Shown here: in pieces, positions 35,144 to 45,609 of the stretch
Numbering within the stretch: the first letter of the stretch is position 1
Layout of the letters: each line of letters begins with the position of its first letter
NCBI GenBank assembly: GCA_944326305.1
Contig: CALVDL010000012.1
Coordinates: 18,904 to 82,903 of the forward strand
Length of the DNA: 64,000 bases
Source: an uncultured Bacteroidales bacterium
GTDB taxonomy: Bacteria > Bacteroidota > Bacteroidia > Bacteroidales > UBA932
Direction of reading: 5' to 3'
Notes under the pieces: model-generated
Seen by the model: only the letters and a program-made list of their open reading frames with translations
Database searches by the model: none
What the model was told of the DNA's origin: nothing
Made by a program: the position numbers and the translations under genes

Positions 35144-35181
35144 CAAATATATATGCATTTTCAGAAAAATCCCTAAATTTG
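35144..35181. promoter_or_regulatory. Divergent promoters for nusB and the DUF3276 gene
   Basis: The minus-strand box TATATTTG (35144-35151) serves nusB and the plus-strand box TAAATTTG (35174-35181) serves the DUF3276 gene at 35210. Both match TAnnTTTG exactly. Confidence 0.6.
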
Positions 35182-35209
35182 CGGAGATTTACATTAAAAA
35201 TACATCCAA

Positions 35210-35581
35210 ATGTATAGTGAAGAATTCGATGAGGTGAATAACCGGGAACGCTCCGGAGAAGATGTTTATTCAAAGCCCGTACGTGCCGGCAAAAGAACAT
35301 ATTTCTTTGACGTCAAGTCCACTAAGGGCAATGACTACTACTTGACCATTACTGAAAGCAAGCGCAAGGTCGAGAAAGACGGCCGTTTCGCATACGACAA
35401 GCACAAGATTTTCCTCTACAAGGAGGATTTCGACAAGTTCGCTGAAGGACTCCAGGAGGTAATCGACTACATCAGGGAGAACTGCCTTTCAGGAGAGGCG
35501 GGAACCGTAAATTCCGTTCCTCAGGACAAGGACAAGGATGTTGAGAACGGGTTCTCCGACGTGAACTTCGAGGAACTTTAA
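35210..35581 (+). CDS. DUF3276 (PUR-domain) nucleic-acid-binding protein
   Basis: This 123-residue protein belongs to the bacterial PUR-alpha-like DUF3276 family. The PUR repeat is visible as KRTYFFDVKSTKGNDYYLTI followed by TESKRKVEKDGRFAYDKHKI and FLYKEDFDKFAEGLQEVIDY. Homologues bind single-stranded DNA or RNA and form dimers. The C-terminus is acidic and disordered. It is monocistronic and ends in a strong hairpin. Confidence 0.92.
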   Translation: MYSEEFDEVNNRERSGEDVYSKPVRAGKRTYFFDVKSTKGNDYYLTITESKRKVEKDGRFAYDKHKIFLYKEDFDKFAEGLQEVIDYIRENCLSGEAGTVNSVPQDKDKDVENGFSDVNFEEL

Positions 35582-35602
35582 TTTCCTGCCGGACAGAAAT
35601 TT

Positions 35603-35647
35603 ACAGACACCTTCCATATCGGGAAACCGAATATGGAAGGTGTCTGT
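35603..35647 (+). terminator. Strong stem-loop after the DUF3276 gene
   Basis: ACAGACACCTTCCATAT (from 35603) pairs with ATATGGAAGGTGTCTGT (to 35647) around CGGGAAACCG. It lies between convergent genes (DUF3276 plus, nadE minus). There is no clear T-run, so it may act as a bidirectional terminator or a 3'-end protector. Confidence 0.7.
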
Positions 35648-35677
35648 CATTGCATATTGCCATTGGCTTGCAGGATG

Positions 35678-37690
35678 TCATTCAATACTGTCAAGGAAAA
35701 CCTTGAATGATGCGTCGGACGGCATCCTCCAGTCACCTCTCGGAGACAATGAAACGGACCCGACTTTCGGGCAGTCCGGAAGGCAAGAGCGCTTGAACTG
35801 CTGAGTGAAGAACCTGCGGATGAATACCTTGAGCCATTTCCTGATCACATCCACGCCATATACGCCGTCAAAAGCCTTGACTGCAAGGAAAAGGAGCTTT
35901 TCAGGGGAATACCCGAAACGGAAGAAATTGTAGAGGAAAAAATCATGCAGCTCGTACGGTCCCACCAGATCCTCCGTCTTCTGGGAGATGTTTCCGGCCT
36001 CATCCGCAGGAAGGAGTTCCGGGCTGACAGGGGTGTCGATAATGTCGAGCAGGATATCCCTTGCCTCCGGCAGAAGACCTGCCGCCCAGCCCACCAGATG
36101 CCTCACCAGCGTCTTCGGGATGCTTGCATTCACTCCGTACATCGACATGTGGTCCCCATTATATGTAGCCCATCCGAGCGCGAGTTCGGAAAGGTCTCCT
36201 GTCCCGATTACAATCCCCCCGCACTGGTTCGCTATATCCATCAGTATCTGGGTGCGCTCCCTGGCCTGTGTATTTTCGTATGTGACGTCATGCACACTCT
36301 TGTCGTGGCCTATATCCCTGAAATGCAGGTCACAGGCTTCACTGATAGGAATCTCCCTTACAGTCACCCCCAAGGCTTGCATCAGGGCCATGGCGTTACG
36401 GTATGTCCTGCCGGTAGTCCCGTAGCCGGGCATCGTGACACCGATGACACCCTTACGGTCCAGACCGGCCTTGTCAAAGGCCTGTACGGCCACCAGCAGG
36501 GCCAGCGTACTGTCAAGCCCGCCGGATATGCCCACAACGGCATGCCTGCATCCGATATGCATAAGACGGGATGCAAGTCCGGTGACCTGTATCGAGAATA
36601 TCTCCTTGCAGCGTGAACCCCTTTCATCTTCCTTCGGGACAAACGGGTGCGGCTCGACATGGCGGCACAGCCCTTTCACGAAATCCGTCGCGGCAGGCTC
36701 CCCCGCCACAACCCTTGAATAAAGGCCGTAATACGCACTGGAGCGTGTCCCGTCCGGTGCAACGGAGCCGAAAGTGCTTGTCTTCTGCCTCAGAACAGAC
36801 AGCTTTTCAATATCCACATCTGAGACAATCATCGAAGCGGAAGTCCTGAAGCGTTCATTTTCTGACAGCAGTGTGCCGTTCTCGCATATCATTGCCGCTC
36901 CTGAATACACTACGTCCTGTGTCGACTCCCCGAATCCGGCAGAACAGTATACATACGCAGACATGGTCCTTGCGGACTGCTGGCGGACAAGTTCGCAGCG
37001 GTACGCGTGCTTCATCAGCACATCATTGCTCGCAGAAAGGTTCAATATGACCTGTGCACCGGCAATGGCATGATAGGAGGACGGCGGCACAGGCGTCCAG
37101 AGGTCCTCGCACAGCTCTACCGCAAATGTCGCCCGGCCAATGGAGAAAAGCATGTCAGGCGAGATATTGGTCCTGAACCCGGAATAGGTTATCTCTGCAT
37201 GGAAACCCTCCCGGACAGTGTCCTTCCCGTTGGAGAGGAAGCGCCCGGAGACAGAGGACGGGCCTTCCAGGAAGTCCCTGCCGGAAGAAAACCATCTTGC
37301 CTCATAATACTCATTATATTCAGGGAGGTGTATCTTCGGCACAATCCCCTTGATGTTCCCGTTACGGATGACCACAGCACAGTTGTACAGCCGGTCCGCG
37401 AACCTTACCGGAGCGCCAACCACGACAGTGACAGCCTTGCCCCGGGTATACTCCCTTATCCTGCCGACCGCCTTCTCCGCACTTTCTGTCAGCATCTGCT
37501 GTCCGAACAGGTCTCCGCATGTATAGCCGGTAACACATAGCTCGGGGAAAACAAGGAGCGAAACACCCTTGGATGAAGCCTCGCCTATAAGGCTGCATAT
37601 CCTCTCGGCATTCACTGCCGGATCGGCCACTTTAACTACCGGAACGGCGGCAGCCACCCTCAAGAATCCGTAATCTTTCATATAGAACAA
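35678..37690 (-). CDS. nadE: NAD+ synthase, glutamine-hydrolysing
   Basis: This 670-residue enzyme amidates nicotinic-acid adenine dinucleotide to NAD+. The N-terminal nitrilase-type glutaminase shows its Glu-Lys-Cys triad (FPELCVTGYTCGD, VPKIHLPEYNEYYE, VELCEDLWTP). The C-terminal synthetase starts near 375 with the ATP loop VVGISGGLDSTLALLVAV and continues with GTGDLSELALGWATYNGDHM. The minus-strand box TAAGTTTG (37710-37717) is 20 bases upstream of the start. Confidence 0.96.
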   Translation of the reverse strand: MFYMKDYGFLRVAAAVPVVKVADPAVNAERICSLIGEASSKGVSLLVFPELCVTGYTCGDLFGQQMLTESAEKAVGRIREYTRGKAVTVVVGAPVRFADRLYNCAVVIRNGNIKGIVPKIHLPEYNEYYEARWFSSGRDFLEGPSSVSGRFLSNGKDTVREGFHAEITYSGFRTNISPDMLFSIGRATFAVELCEDLWTPVPPSSYHAIAGAQVILNLSASNDVLMKHAYRCELVRQQSARTMSAYVYCSAGFGESTQDVVYSGAAMICENGTLLSENERFRTSASMIVSDVDIEKLSVLRQKTSTFGSVAPDGTRSSAYYGLYSRVVAGEPAATDFVKGLCRHVEPHPFVPKEDERGSRCKEIFSIQVTGLASRLMHIGCRHAVVGISGGLDSTLALLVAVQAFDKAGLDRKGVIGVTMPGYGTTGRTYRNAMALMQALGVTVREIPISEACDLHFRDIGHDKSVHDVTYENTQARERTQILMDIANQCGGIVIGTGDLSELALGWATYNGDHMSMYGVNASIPKTLVRHLVGWAAGLLPEARDILLDIIDTPVSPELLPADEAGNISQKTEDLVGPYELHDFFLYNFFRFGYSPEKLLFLAVKAFDGVYGVDVIRKWLKVFIRRFFTQQFKRSCLPDCPKVGSVSLSPRGDWRMPSDASFKVFLDSIE

Positions 37691-37822
37691 TCAATAAGGA
37701 ATTGCGGCACAAACTTACACAAAAAACATCAGATTTTTCCAGCCCGGGGCGGATGATATTCATCCCGGAAACACTGTTTCATGTGGCAGTTTTCCCGGTT
37801 TTTGCCCCTATTTTTCACATAA

Positions 37823-37845
37823 CAAAAAAGTTTTAGATTAAAACT
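37823..37845 (-). terminator. Rho-independent terminator of the EamA gene
   Basis: On the minus strand AGTTTTA-atc-TAAAACT is followed by TTTTTTG. It lies 60 bases beyond the end of the EamA transporter gene and upstream of the nadE promoter. Confidence 0.65.
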
Positions 37846-37905
37846 ATTATGTTACATATATTGAATATAAGTCCATTATAACAATTGTCCCTATTGTCAT
37901 GTTTT

Positions 37906-38823
37906 TTATGCATGGCGGGGTCTGATTTTTCTGAACACCTTGCTCATTTTGCCCTGTATTGCACCTGTCAGCACAATCACCGTCACCGCGACAAGCACCA
38001 GAAGGATACCGAAACCCTCCCTCAAGGTGAAATCCTCTCCGAATACCAGTACACCGATGCAGACAGCGGTCAGAGGTTCAAGGGCACCGAGGACAGATGT
38101 CAGGGTGCCTCCGATATTCTGCACGGCAAGGACCAGAGTGATATTCGATACCACCGTAGGAAGGACAGCAAGAAGTACCATTATACCTACCGATGACAGG
38201 TCAGGAGGAAGCTGGAAGTCATTCGAGACAACGGTCTTCCCTCCGAAAATCAGCGTTGTGAAAATGAACACGTAGAACGCCAGCTTGCGGCTGTTCATGT
38301 TGCGTACCCTGGACTTGTTCACACCTACAATATAGCTTCCGTATGCCACGGCGGACAGTATCACGATGACAATGCCCTTTACATCCGCGGACATACCTGT
38401 GGAAGGAAGGGAAAGCAGGGCCACACCGCACACGGCAAGGATTATGGCCACCCATGTCACCAGTGAGGTCCTCTCCCTGAAGATGAAAAACATGAGCAGC
38501 GTCACAAAGACCGGGTAGGTGAAATGCAGCGTAGTTGCCACTCCCGCACCCATATATCCATAGCCATACAACAGGAAAAGGGACGAGAAAGTGTAGAATA
38601 CCGCAAGCAGGATAAATACAGGCAGGTCTTTCCATTCTATCCTGAATGACTCCTTTTTTATGAGCATCACTGTCCCGAGAGCGATGGACGCGAAAAAGAA
38701 ACGGTAGAAAAGTATGGAATCATAGACCATCCCCCTGCCCATGAGAGGCAGTGTAAAAAGAGGTATCAGCCCGAATGTGACCGATGTCGATATTCCATAG
38801 AGTACACCTTTGAATCTGTTCAT
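37906..38823 (-). CDS. EamA/DMT-family transporter
   Basis: The 305-residue protein from ATG 38823 has ten predicted helices in two EamA halves (GISTSVTFGLIPLFTLPLMG and VAYGSYIVGVNKSRVRNMNS begin each half). The typical ALEPLTAVCIGVLVFGEDFT motif is near the end. Such transporters export or import small metabolites; the substrate is unknown. The minus-strand box TATCTTTG (38850-38857) fixes the start at 38823; longer frames upstream would include the promoter. Confidence 0.9.
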   Translation of the reverse strand: MNRFKGVLYGISTSVTFGLIPLFTLPLMGRGMVYDSILFYRFFFASIALGTVMLIKKESFRIEWKDLPVFILLAVFYTFSSLFLLYGYGYMGAGVATTLHFTYPVFVTLLMFFIFRERTSLVTWVAIILAVCGVALLSLPSTGMSADVKGIVIVILSAVAYGSYIVGVNKSRVRNMNSRKLAFYVFIFTTLIFGGKTVVSNDFQLPPDLSSVGIMVLLAVLPTVVSNITLVLAVQNIGGTLTSVLGALEPLTAVCIGVLVFGEDFTLREGFGILLVLVAVTVIVLTGAIQGKMSKVFRKIRPRHA

Positions 38824-38977
38824 AACATGTTCTTCTGAAATCCGGGGCGCAAAGATAGGCAATTTCGTATGAAATTCATGGAATCCGGTGGCCGGGCGGG
38901 AAAAACACACGTTGGAATGAAGTATATTTTCGTTATTTTCGTGTATTGAAACAATATTTAACACACATTAATATATT

Positions 38978-39598
38978 ATGCACATAGGAATCGCAGGAAA
39001 TATCGGGAGCGGCAAGACCACTCTCACCAGGATGCTTTCGGAGCATTACGGATGGACCCCGAAATACGAGGCCGTGACATACAACCCCTATATAGAAGAC
39101 TATTACAAAGACATCAGGCGCTGGTCGTTCAATCTTGAAGTGTACTTCCTTACGCAGCGTTTCAAGGACATACTGGAAATATCAAAGGCGGAAGGGACTG
39201 TCATTCAGGACAGGACGATACTCGAAGGGGTATATATCTTCACAGCCAACAACAGGGACATGGGGAATATCTCCGAACGTGACTTCAGCACCTACATGGA
39301 GCTTTTCCATGCAATGATGTCCGTGGTCAGGCTTCCGGACCTCCTCATATATCTCAAGTGCTCGGTGCCGCATCTTGTCTCACAGATACAGAAACGCGGA
39401 CGAGACTATGAAAAAAGCATAAGCCTCGAATATCTTTCAGGGCTCAATGAACGGTACGAAGAATGGATTGCCGGCTATCCGGGAAAGGTGCTTTCCATCG
39501 ACGCAGACACTCTTGATTTTGAATCCAGGCCGGAGGACTTTTCCGGGATAACGGACAAGATAGACGCAGAATTGTTCGGGCTTTTCAGCAGGCAGTGA
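38978..39598 (+). CDS. Deoxynucleoside kinase
   Basis: This 206-residue cytosolic kinase phosphorylates deoxynucleosides for dNTP salvage. The P-loop is GNIGSGKTTLTRML near residues 8-21. The substrate-binding segment is DYYKDIRRWSFNLEVYFLTQ, the DRT form of the DRS motif is VIQDRTILEGVYIF, and the lid is IQKRGRDYEKSI. An approximate -7 box TATTTTCG lies at 38934-38941. The preferred base cannot be told from the sequence. Confidence 0.93.
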   Translation: MHIGIAGNIGSGKTTLTRMLSEHYGWTPKYEAVTYNPYIEDYYKDIRRWSFNLEVYFLTQRFKDILEISKAEGTVIQDRTILEGVYIFTANNRDMGNISERDFSTYMELFHAMMSVVRLPDLLIYLKCSVPHLVSQIQKRGRDYEKSISLEYLSGLNERYEEWIAGYPGKVLSIDADTLDFESRPEDFSGITDKIDAELFGLFSRQ

Positions 39599-39685
39599 AT
39601 ATTTTTCCTATATTTACATGATTTACACGCCCCGACGGGCATATGACTCAAACCAAAACAATCAATCACGAATAAACCACAGGAA

Positions 39686-41107
39686 ATGGTAACCAGAAGA
39701 AATTTCATCAAGACCGTATCCATGGCGACAGCCGGTCTGGCGCTTGGTACGGGCGACAGCCTTTTTGCCGCAGCAGCAGGCAAGGGACCTGGCCGCAAAG
39801 GCAAGGTGAAAATCGCCTACATCGGTATCGGAAACCGGGGCGAACAGATCATCAATGAATTCGCCAGGACCGGCATGGTCGAGGTGGTCGCACTGTGCGA
39901 TGTCGACCTGGACGGCAAGCAGGCGCAGAAGGTCCAGGCGATGTATCCCGGGGCAAAGAAATTCCGTGACTTCAGGCAGCTTTTCGAAAAGGCCGGAAAC
40001 GAATTCGAGGCCGTGGCGGTGGCCACACCGGACCACTCCCACTTCCCTATCGCCATGCTCGCCCTGTCGTACGGGAAGCACGTCTACCTGGAGAAACCGA
40101 TGTGCCGTACATTCCATGAGGCCGAGCTTCTGATGGAGGCCGCCAGGAAGCACCCAGGGGTCGTGACACAGGTCGGCAACCAGGGACATTCCGAAGCCAA
40201 CTACTTCCAGTTCAAGGCATGGATGGACGCCGGAATCATCAAGGACGTGACAGCCATCACGGCCCACATGAACAACGAAAGGCGCTGGCACAAATGGGAC
40301 GCCGCAGGGATATACAGGATGCCGGAGGAAGAGCCGGTCCCGGCAGGAATGGACTGGGATACATGGCTCTGCGCAAGGCCTTACCATGAATTCAACTCAA
40401 AATACCACCAGGGAGACTGGCGGTGCTGGTACGACTTCGGCATGGGTGCGCTGGGTGACTGGGGCGCACACATACTTGACACGGCGCATGAATTCCTCCA
40501 GCTCGGCCTGCCGTATGAAATCAACATGCTCAGGGCAGACGGACACAACGATTACTTCTATCCTTATTCCTCCACAATACTTTTCCGCTTCCCGTCAAGA
40601 GGGAGCATGCCTCCTGTGGATGTGACATGGTATGACGGAATAGACAACCTCCCGCCGCTCCCGGCAGGATACGGGGCCTCGGCGGTAACAGAAGGGGTGC
40701 CTTCAACGAACCAGGGGGAGGCAGTGCCGTCAAATCTCAACCCAGGGAAAATCATCTACAGCAGAGACCTTACCTTCAAGGGCGGAAGCCACGGCAGCAC
40801 GCTTTCCATCATACCTGATGAAAAGGCCAGGGAGATGGCCGGCAAGCTCCCTGAAGTACCGGAAAGCCCGTCAAACCACTTCGAGAATTTCCTCCTCTCC
40901 TGCCAGGGCCTCGAGAAGACGCGCTCTCCTTTCGAGATACACGGACCTCTGAGCCAGGTATTTTCGCTCGGAGTTATAGCCCAGAGGCTCAACGCCAGGC
41001 TGTTCTTCGACAGCAGGACAGGGACCATCACCAACAACGCATTCGCCAACGCAATGCTCGTCGGAGAGCCTCCGCGCAAAGGCTGGGAAGAATTCTACAG
41101 ACTATAA
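39686..41107 (+). CDS. Tat-exported Gfo/Idh/MocA-family oxidoreductase
   Basis: This 473-residue protein begins with a twin-arginine signal (TRRNFIKTVSMATAGLAL), so it is folded with its NAD(P) cofactor before export. The Rossmann motif is KIAYIGIGNRGEQIINEF near residue 39, the EKP motif is VYLEKPMCRTFHEA, and the substrate histidine region is WYDFGMGALGDWGAHILDTA. This exported class is known to oxidise glycosides at C3 in Bacteroidetes glycan pathways. It leads a run with the DUF1080 protein (21-base gap) and a hydrolase, which supports a 3-keto-sugar role. TATATTTA (39609-39616) is a likely -7 box. Confidence 0.92.
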   Translation: MVTRRNFIKTVSMATAGLALGTGDSLFAAAAGKGPGRKGKVKIAYIGIGNRGEQIINEFARTGMVEVVALCDVDLDGKQAQKVQAMYPGAKKFRDFRQLFEKAGNEFEAVAVATPDHSHFPIAMLALSYGKHVYLEKPMCRTFHEAELLMEAARKHPGVVTQVGNQGHSEANYFQFKAWMDAGIIKDVTAITAHMNNERRWHKWDAAGIYRMPEEEPVPAGMDWDTWLCARPYHEFNSKYHQGDWRCWYDFGMGALGDWGAHILDTAHEFLQLGLPYEINMLRADGHNDYFYPYSSTILFRFPSRGSMPPVDVTWYDGIDNLPPLPAGYGASAVTEGVPSTNQGEAVPSNLNPGKIIYSRDLTFKGGSHGSTLSIIPDEKAREMAGKLPEVPESPSNHFENFLLSCQGLEKTRSPFEIHGPLSQVFSLGVIAQRLNARLFFDSRTGTITNNAFANAMLVGEPPRKGWEEFYRL

Positions 41108-41128
41108 ACTGACTTCAATACAGACAAT

Positions 41129-42481
41129 ATGAAACGGTTATTTACAGCAATATGCCTGCTGTCCGCCATCGCCACTGCGGCCTCAGCCCAGGAGTGGGAG
41201 CCGCTGTTCAACGGCAAGAACCTCAAAGGATGGCACAGGCTGAACGGGAAAGCCACCTACAAAGTGGAAAACGGTGTCATTACCGGGACATCAAAGACCG
41301 GTACACCGAACACTTTCCTTGTGACTGACAAAAACTACGGGGACTTCATACTTGAATTCGAATTCAAGGTGGACGACGGACTCAACTCAGGGGTTCAGTT
41401 CCGCAGCCACAGCACAAAAGACTACCAGAACGGACGTGTCCACGGATACCAGTTCGAGATAGACCCTTCCGGAAGGGCATGGTCAGGCGGCATATATGAC
41501 GAGGCGGCCAGGGGCTGGCTCTATCCGCTCACAAAGAACCCTGATGCAAAGTCCGCCTTCAGGAACGGACAGTGGAACAAGGCACGCATAGAGGCTTTCG
41601 GCAACTCCATCCGCACATGGGTCAACGGCATCCCTTGCGCAGAGATATGGGATGACGGGGCCGCCGAAGGGTTCATCGCCCTGCAGGTTCATGCAATCTC
41701 CGACCCTGCGCTGGAAGGGAAGAGCGTCAGCTGGAAAGACATCCGCATATGCACCGCTGATGTACAGAAATACCTTACCCCGGAGTGCAGCGGCACACCG
41801 CTCGTGAACCTTGTGGACAACACCATATCCCCGAAAGAAGCCGCTGAAGGATGGAAACTTCTCTGGGACGGCAAGACCACTGAAGGATGGAGAGGTGCAA
41901 AGCTGGCCGGTTTCCCTGAAAAAGGCTGGACGATAGAAGACGGCATACTCAAAGTGCAGAAAGGCAACGGAGGAGAATCCGCCAACGGTGGTGACATCAT
42001 CACCACAAGGACATACAGGAACTTCATCCTCAGCGTGGACTTCAAGATCACCCCGGGAGCCAACAGCGGAATCAAGTATTTCGTGGACCCTGAACTGAAC
42101 AAGGGGGACGGCTCGGCCATAGGGTGCGAGTTCCAGGTCCTCGATGACGACCTCCACCCTGACGCAAAGCTTGGTGTCAAAGGCAACCGCAAATGCGGCT
42201 CTCTCTATGACCTGATACCGGCCCCTGCCGACAAGCCGTTCGACAAGGACGCATTCAACACCGCGGTAGTAGTGGTGGAAGGGAACCACGTTGAGCACTG
42301 GCTCAACGGAGTGAAACTTCTCGAATATGAACGCAACAACCAGATGTGGGATGCGCTGGTCGACTACAGCAAATACCGTGACTGGCCAAATTTCGGGAAT
42401 CTCAATGAGGGATACATCCTCCTTCAGGACCACGGTGATGAAGTATGGTTCAAAAATGTGAAAATCAAGGAATTGAAATAA
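41129..42481 (+). CDS. Tandem DUF1080 protein (3-keto-disaccharide hydrolase-like)
   Basis: This 450-residue exported protein has a signal peptide (about 1-20, AIATAASAQ) and two consecutive DUF1080 jelly-roll domains. The first covers about 22-205 ([40 protein letters not shown]) and the second about 238-450 ([40 protein letters not shown], ending [12 protein letters not shown]). Single-domain members cleave or eliminate 3-keto-glycosides. Each half keeps its own NSG and GYQFEI/GCEFQV strands, so both may be active or one may bind. It sits directly behind the exported oxidoreductase that would make such substrates. Confidence 0.92.
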   Translation: MKRLFTAICLLSAIATAASAQEWEPLFNGKNLKGWHRLNGKATYKVENGVITGTSKTGTPNTFLVTDKNYGDFILEFEFKVDDGLNSGVQFRSHSTKDYQNGRVHGYQFEIDPSGRAWSGGIYDEAARGWLYPLTKNPDAKSAFRNGQWNKARIEAFGNSIRTWVNGIPCAEIWDDGAAEGFIALQVHAISDPALEGKSVSWKDIRICTADVQKYLTPECSGTPLVNLVDNTISPKEAAEGWKLLWDGKTTEGWRGAKLAGFPEKGWTIEDGILKVQKGNGGESANGGDIITTRTYRNFILSVDFKITPGANSGIKYFVDPELNKGDGSAIGCEFQVLDDDLHPDAKLGVKGNRKCGSLYDLIPAPADKPFDKDAFNTAVVVVEGNHVEHWLNGVKLLEYERNNQMWDALVDYSKYRDWPNFGNLNEGYILLQDHGDEVWFKNVKIKELK

Positions 42482-42484
42482 CAC

Positions 42485-43993
42485 ATGAGAGGACAATCAT
42501 TAATGCCGGCCCTTCTTGCCGGCATATTCTTTACTGTGGCTGCCGGGATGTCCGCGCAGCCACAGTCCATACCGGAGATGGCCGGGGCATGGTCAGGGAA
42601 AGTTTCCATAGGGCCTGCCTCGCTGAACATAGTATTCAATTTCGGGAAAGACCGGGACGGGAATCTCACCTGCACCATGGAGAGCCCGGACCAGGGCTCC
42701 GGGCTGATCCCCGCAACGGTGGACCTTCTGACAGGAGACTCCCTTTCCATCTCAATCCCCAGCATAGGAGCTTCGTATTCAGGTCATTTCATCCGCACTG
42801 GCAATGACGGGGAGATTGTCAGCGCAGAAGGGACGCTCAGACAGTCAGGCCTGGCCATGCCGCTGGCCCTCAAGTACGGAAAGCCCATCATATTCAGGCC
42901 CCAGACACCGGTGGCGCCGTTCCCGTACAGGACTGAAGAGGTATCTTTCAGCAGCGGGGATGCTGTTCTCAGCGGAACACTCACCTACCCTGCAGGATAC
43001 TCCGGTGAAAAGTCCATGGAAGTTCCTGTGGTGCTCATGGTCACAGGAAGCGGACAGCAGAACAGGGACGAAGAAATCTTCAGCCACAAGCCGTTCCTGG
43101 TCTTAGCCGACTACCTGGCACGCAACGGCATAGCCTCGCTCAGATATGATGACCGCGGCACAGGAAAATCCACCGGAGACCCGGCATCAGTGACCATGCA
43201 GTCCAACTTCGAGGATGCAATGGCAGGTGTGGCGTTCCTTGACTCGCTCGGGTGCTTCAGCATGACCGGTATTCTCGGCCACAGCGAAGGAGGTTCCATA
43301 GCGCTTATGGCAGGAGCCGGGGACAAAGTGGATTTCGTGATAAGTCTGGCCGGAGCCGCCGTAAGCGGCAAGGAGATATTGCTTTCGCAGAACCGCACGG
43401 CACTCAGGCAGGCCGGCACACCGGAAAAGGTCACGGAAGACTACTGCGCCATGCTCGGTGAAGTGCTGGATAACCGGATCCTGCTGCACATGGCCGGAGG
43501 ACGGGATTGCAATGCCGGGGACGGAGCCGCGGATACCGCAGAAACGGAAGCCGCCCAAATCACACAGCAGAAAGCCGGCTACATAGTGGATTCGCTGGCC
43601 AGAAACTCAGGGACATCTCTTCCGCAAGGTGCTCTGGATAACCTTGCCGCAGTTCTTGCCCAGAATTCCCCGTGGATAGACAGCTTCATTTCATTCTGTC
43701 CGGAGAAACTTCTGCCAAAGGTGCACTGCCCCGTTTTCGCCGCCAACGGAAGTCTTGATAAACAGGTAGATGCAACCCGGAATCTTGATGCACTCAGATC
43801 CGGTCTTCCGGAGAATCCGTCCTCCGTAATCAAAGAATATCCAGGCCTGAACCATCTCTTCCAGCACTGCAAGACCGGAAGCCCGTCAGAGTATGGCGAG
43901 ATTATTGAAACAATCTCAAAAGAGGTCCTGCGCGATATTGCCGGTTTTCTGAAGGAAATAGGGAATGTCAATAGCTCAGGCCCTAACAGCTAA
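42485..43993 (+). CDS. Exported alpha/beta hydrolase
   Basis: This 502-residue secreted enzyme has a signal peptide (about 1-25), an N-terminal beta-rich domain (about 30-140, MAGAWSGKVSIGPASLNIVF), and a serine-hydrolase domain with the nucleophile elbow ILGHSEGGSIALMAGAGD near residue 265. An oxyanion strand VVLMVTGSGQQNRDEEIF precedes it, and the late acid and histidine are in AANGSLDKQVDA and YPGLNHLFQH. It starts 3 bases after the DUF1080 gene, so the two are coupled. It may remove acyl groups from the glycoside substrate of its neighbours; that is inference. Confidence 0.88.
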   Translation: MRGQSLMPALLAGIFFTVAAGMSAQPQSIPEMAGAWSGKVSIGPASLNIVFNFGKDRDGNLTCTMESPDQGSGLIPATVDLLTGDSLSISIPSIGASYSGHFIRTGNDGEIVSAEGTLRQSGLAMPLALKYGKPIIFRPQTPVAPFPYRTEEVSFSSGDAVLSGTLTYPAGYSGEKSMEVPVVLMVTGSGQQNRDEEIFSHKPFLVLADYLARNGIASLRYDDRGTGKSTGDPASVTMQSNFEDAMAGVAFLDSLGCFSMTGILGHSEGGSIALMAGAGDKVDFVISLAGAAVSGKEILLSQNRTALRQAGTPEKVTEDYCAMLGEVLDNRILLHMAGGRDCNAGDGAADTAETEAAQITQQKAGYIVDSLARNSGTSLPQGALDNLAAVLAQNSPWIDSFISFCPEKLLPKVHCPVFAANGSLDKQVDATRNLDALRSGLPENPSSVIKEYPGLNHLFQHCKTGSPSEYGEIIETISKEVLRDIAGFLKEIGNVNSSGPNS

Positions 43994-44025
43994 ATCGCTG
44001 AATATTAAGGCAAATTACTAAACTG

Positions 44026-44370
44026 ATGTCAAATATGAAACGTTCTGTCAAACTGTTTGTACTTATTGCCATGACATTGGCTGCCGCAGGATGCGGTAGT
44101 TTAAATGCTTTTATTTCCACCCAGACGGCCATGTCAAAAGTAAAACAAGGGATGTCCCGGAATGAAGTGGAAAAGCTGTTCGGCAATCCTGACCTCAGAA
44201 GATTCGACAATAACTATGAAGAATGGGAATTTCATTCCGATATTCCAGGCATCTCTTCCTACAACAAGATAATCATCAGATTTACTGACGGTAAAGTCTC
44301 AACCATGGACTCCAGCCGCATAGACCCGCCGACTTTCCGGGTCGACGAAAAGAACCAAGGCGACATATAA
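44026..44370 (+). CDS. Small SmpA/BamE-like lipoprotein
   Basis: This 114-residue protein has a lipoprotein signal with lipobox LAAAGC (an alternative ATG at 44035 gives the same mature product). It has a short fold typical of the SmpA/OmlA type: MSKVKQGMSRNEVEKLFGNP, then strands EEWEFHSD and KIIIRFTDGKVSTMDS. It follows the hydrolase by 32 bases and is the last plus-strand gene before gapA. Whether it belongs to the glycoside operon or only shares its transcript is unknown. Confidence 0.75.
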   Translation: MSNMKRSVKLFVLIAMTLAAAGCGSLNAFISTQTAMSKVKQGMSRNEVEKLFGNPDLRRFDNNYEEWEFHSDIPGISSYNKIIIRFTDGKVSTMDSSRIDPPTFRVDEKNQGDI

Positions 44371-44401
44371 GCCCCCACCCGGAAATACTCATAAAAGCGT
44401 G

Positions 44402-44418
44402 AGGGCATAGAAAGCCCT
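44402..44418 (+). terminator. Short hairpin after the lipoprotein gene
   Basis: AGGGC-atagaaa-GCCCT is followed by AATTTT. It is a weak candidate terminator for the plus-strand operon. Confidence 0.4.
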
Positions 44419-44420
44419 AA

Positions 44421-44460
44421 TTTTAAAAAAGAAAGGGCAGCCGCAATCGGCTGCCCTTTC
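44421..44460 (-). terminator. Rho-independent terminator of gapA
   Basis: Perfect 13-base arms GAAAGGGCAGCCG and CGGCTGCCCTTTC (44431-44460) enclose CAAT. On the minus strand they are followed by TTTTTTAAAA. The hairpin ends 23 bases beyond the gapA stop codon. Confidence 0.85.
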
Positions 44461-44483
44461 CTATTGTTATTGCCTGAGGCAAA

Positions 44484-45494
<1,011 letters not shown>

Positions 45495-45554
45495 TTAAAA
45501 GTAATACAAATTTCAGATTTTGTTTCCGAAGGCACCTTTCCTACAAAAACGGTG

Positions 45555-45592
45555 CAAAAATAAGAAAAATAATGAATATTCTACTATATTTG
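45555..45592. promoter_or_regulatory. Divergent promoters for gapA and surE
   Basis: TATTTTTG on the minus strand (45555-45562) serves gapA and TATATTTG on the plus strand (45585-45592) serves surE, 18 bases before its ATG. Confidence 0.6.
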
Positions 45593-45609
45593 TCACAAAT
45601 TTCTATTTG

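Noticed and set aside
35124..35300. N-terminal extension of NusB
   Set aside because: It spans the nusB and DUF3276 promoters and lacks NusB sequence.
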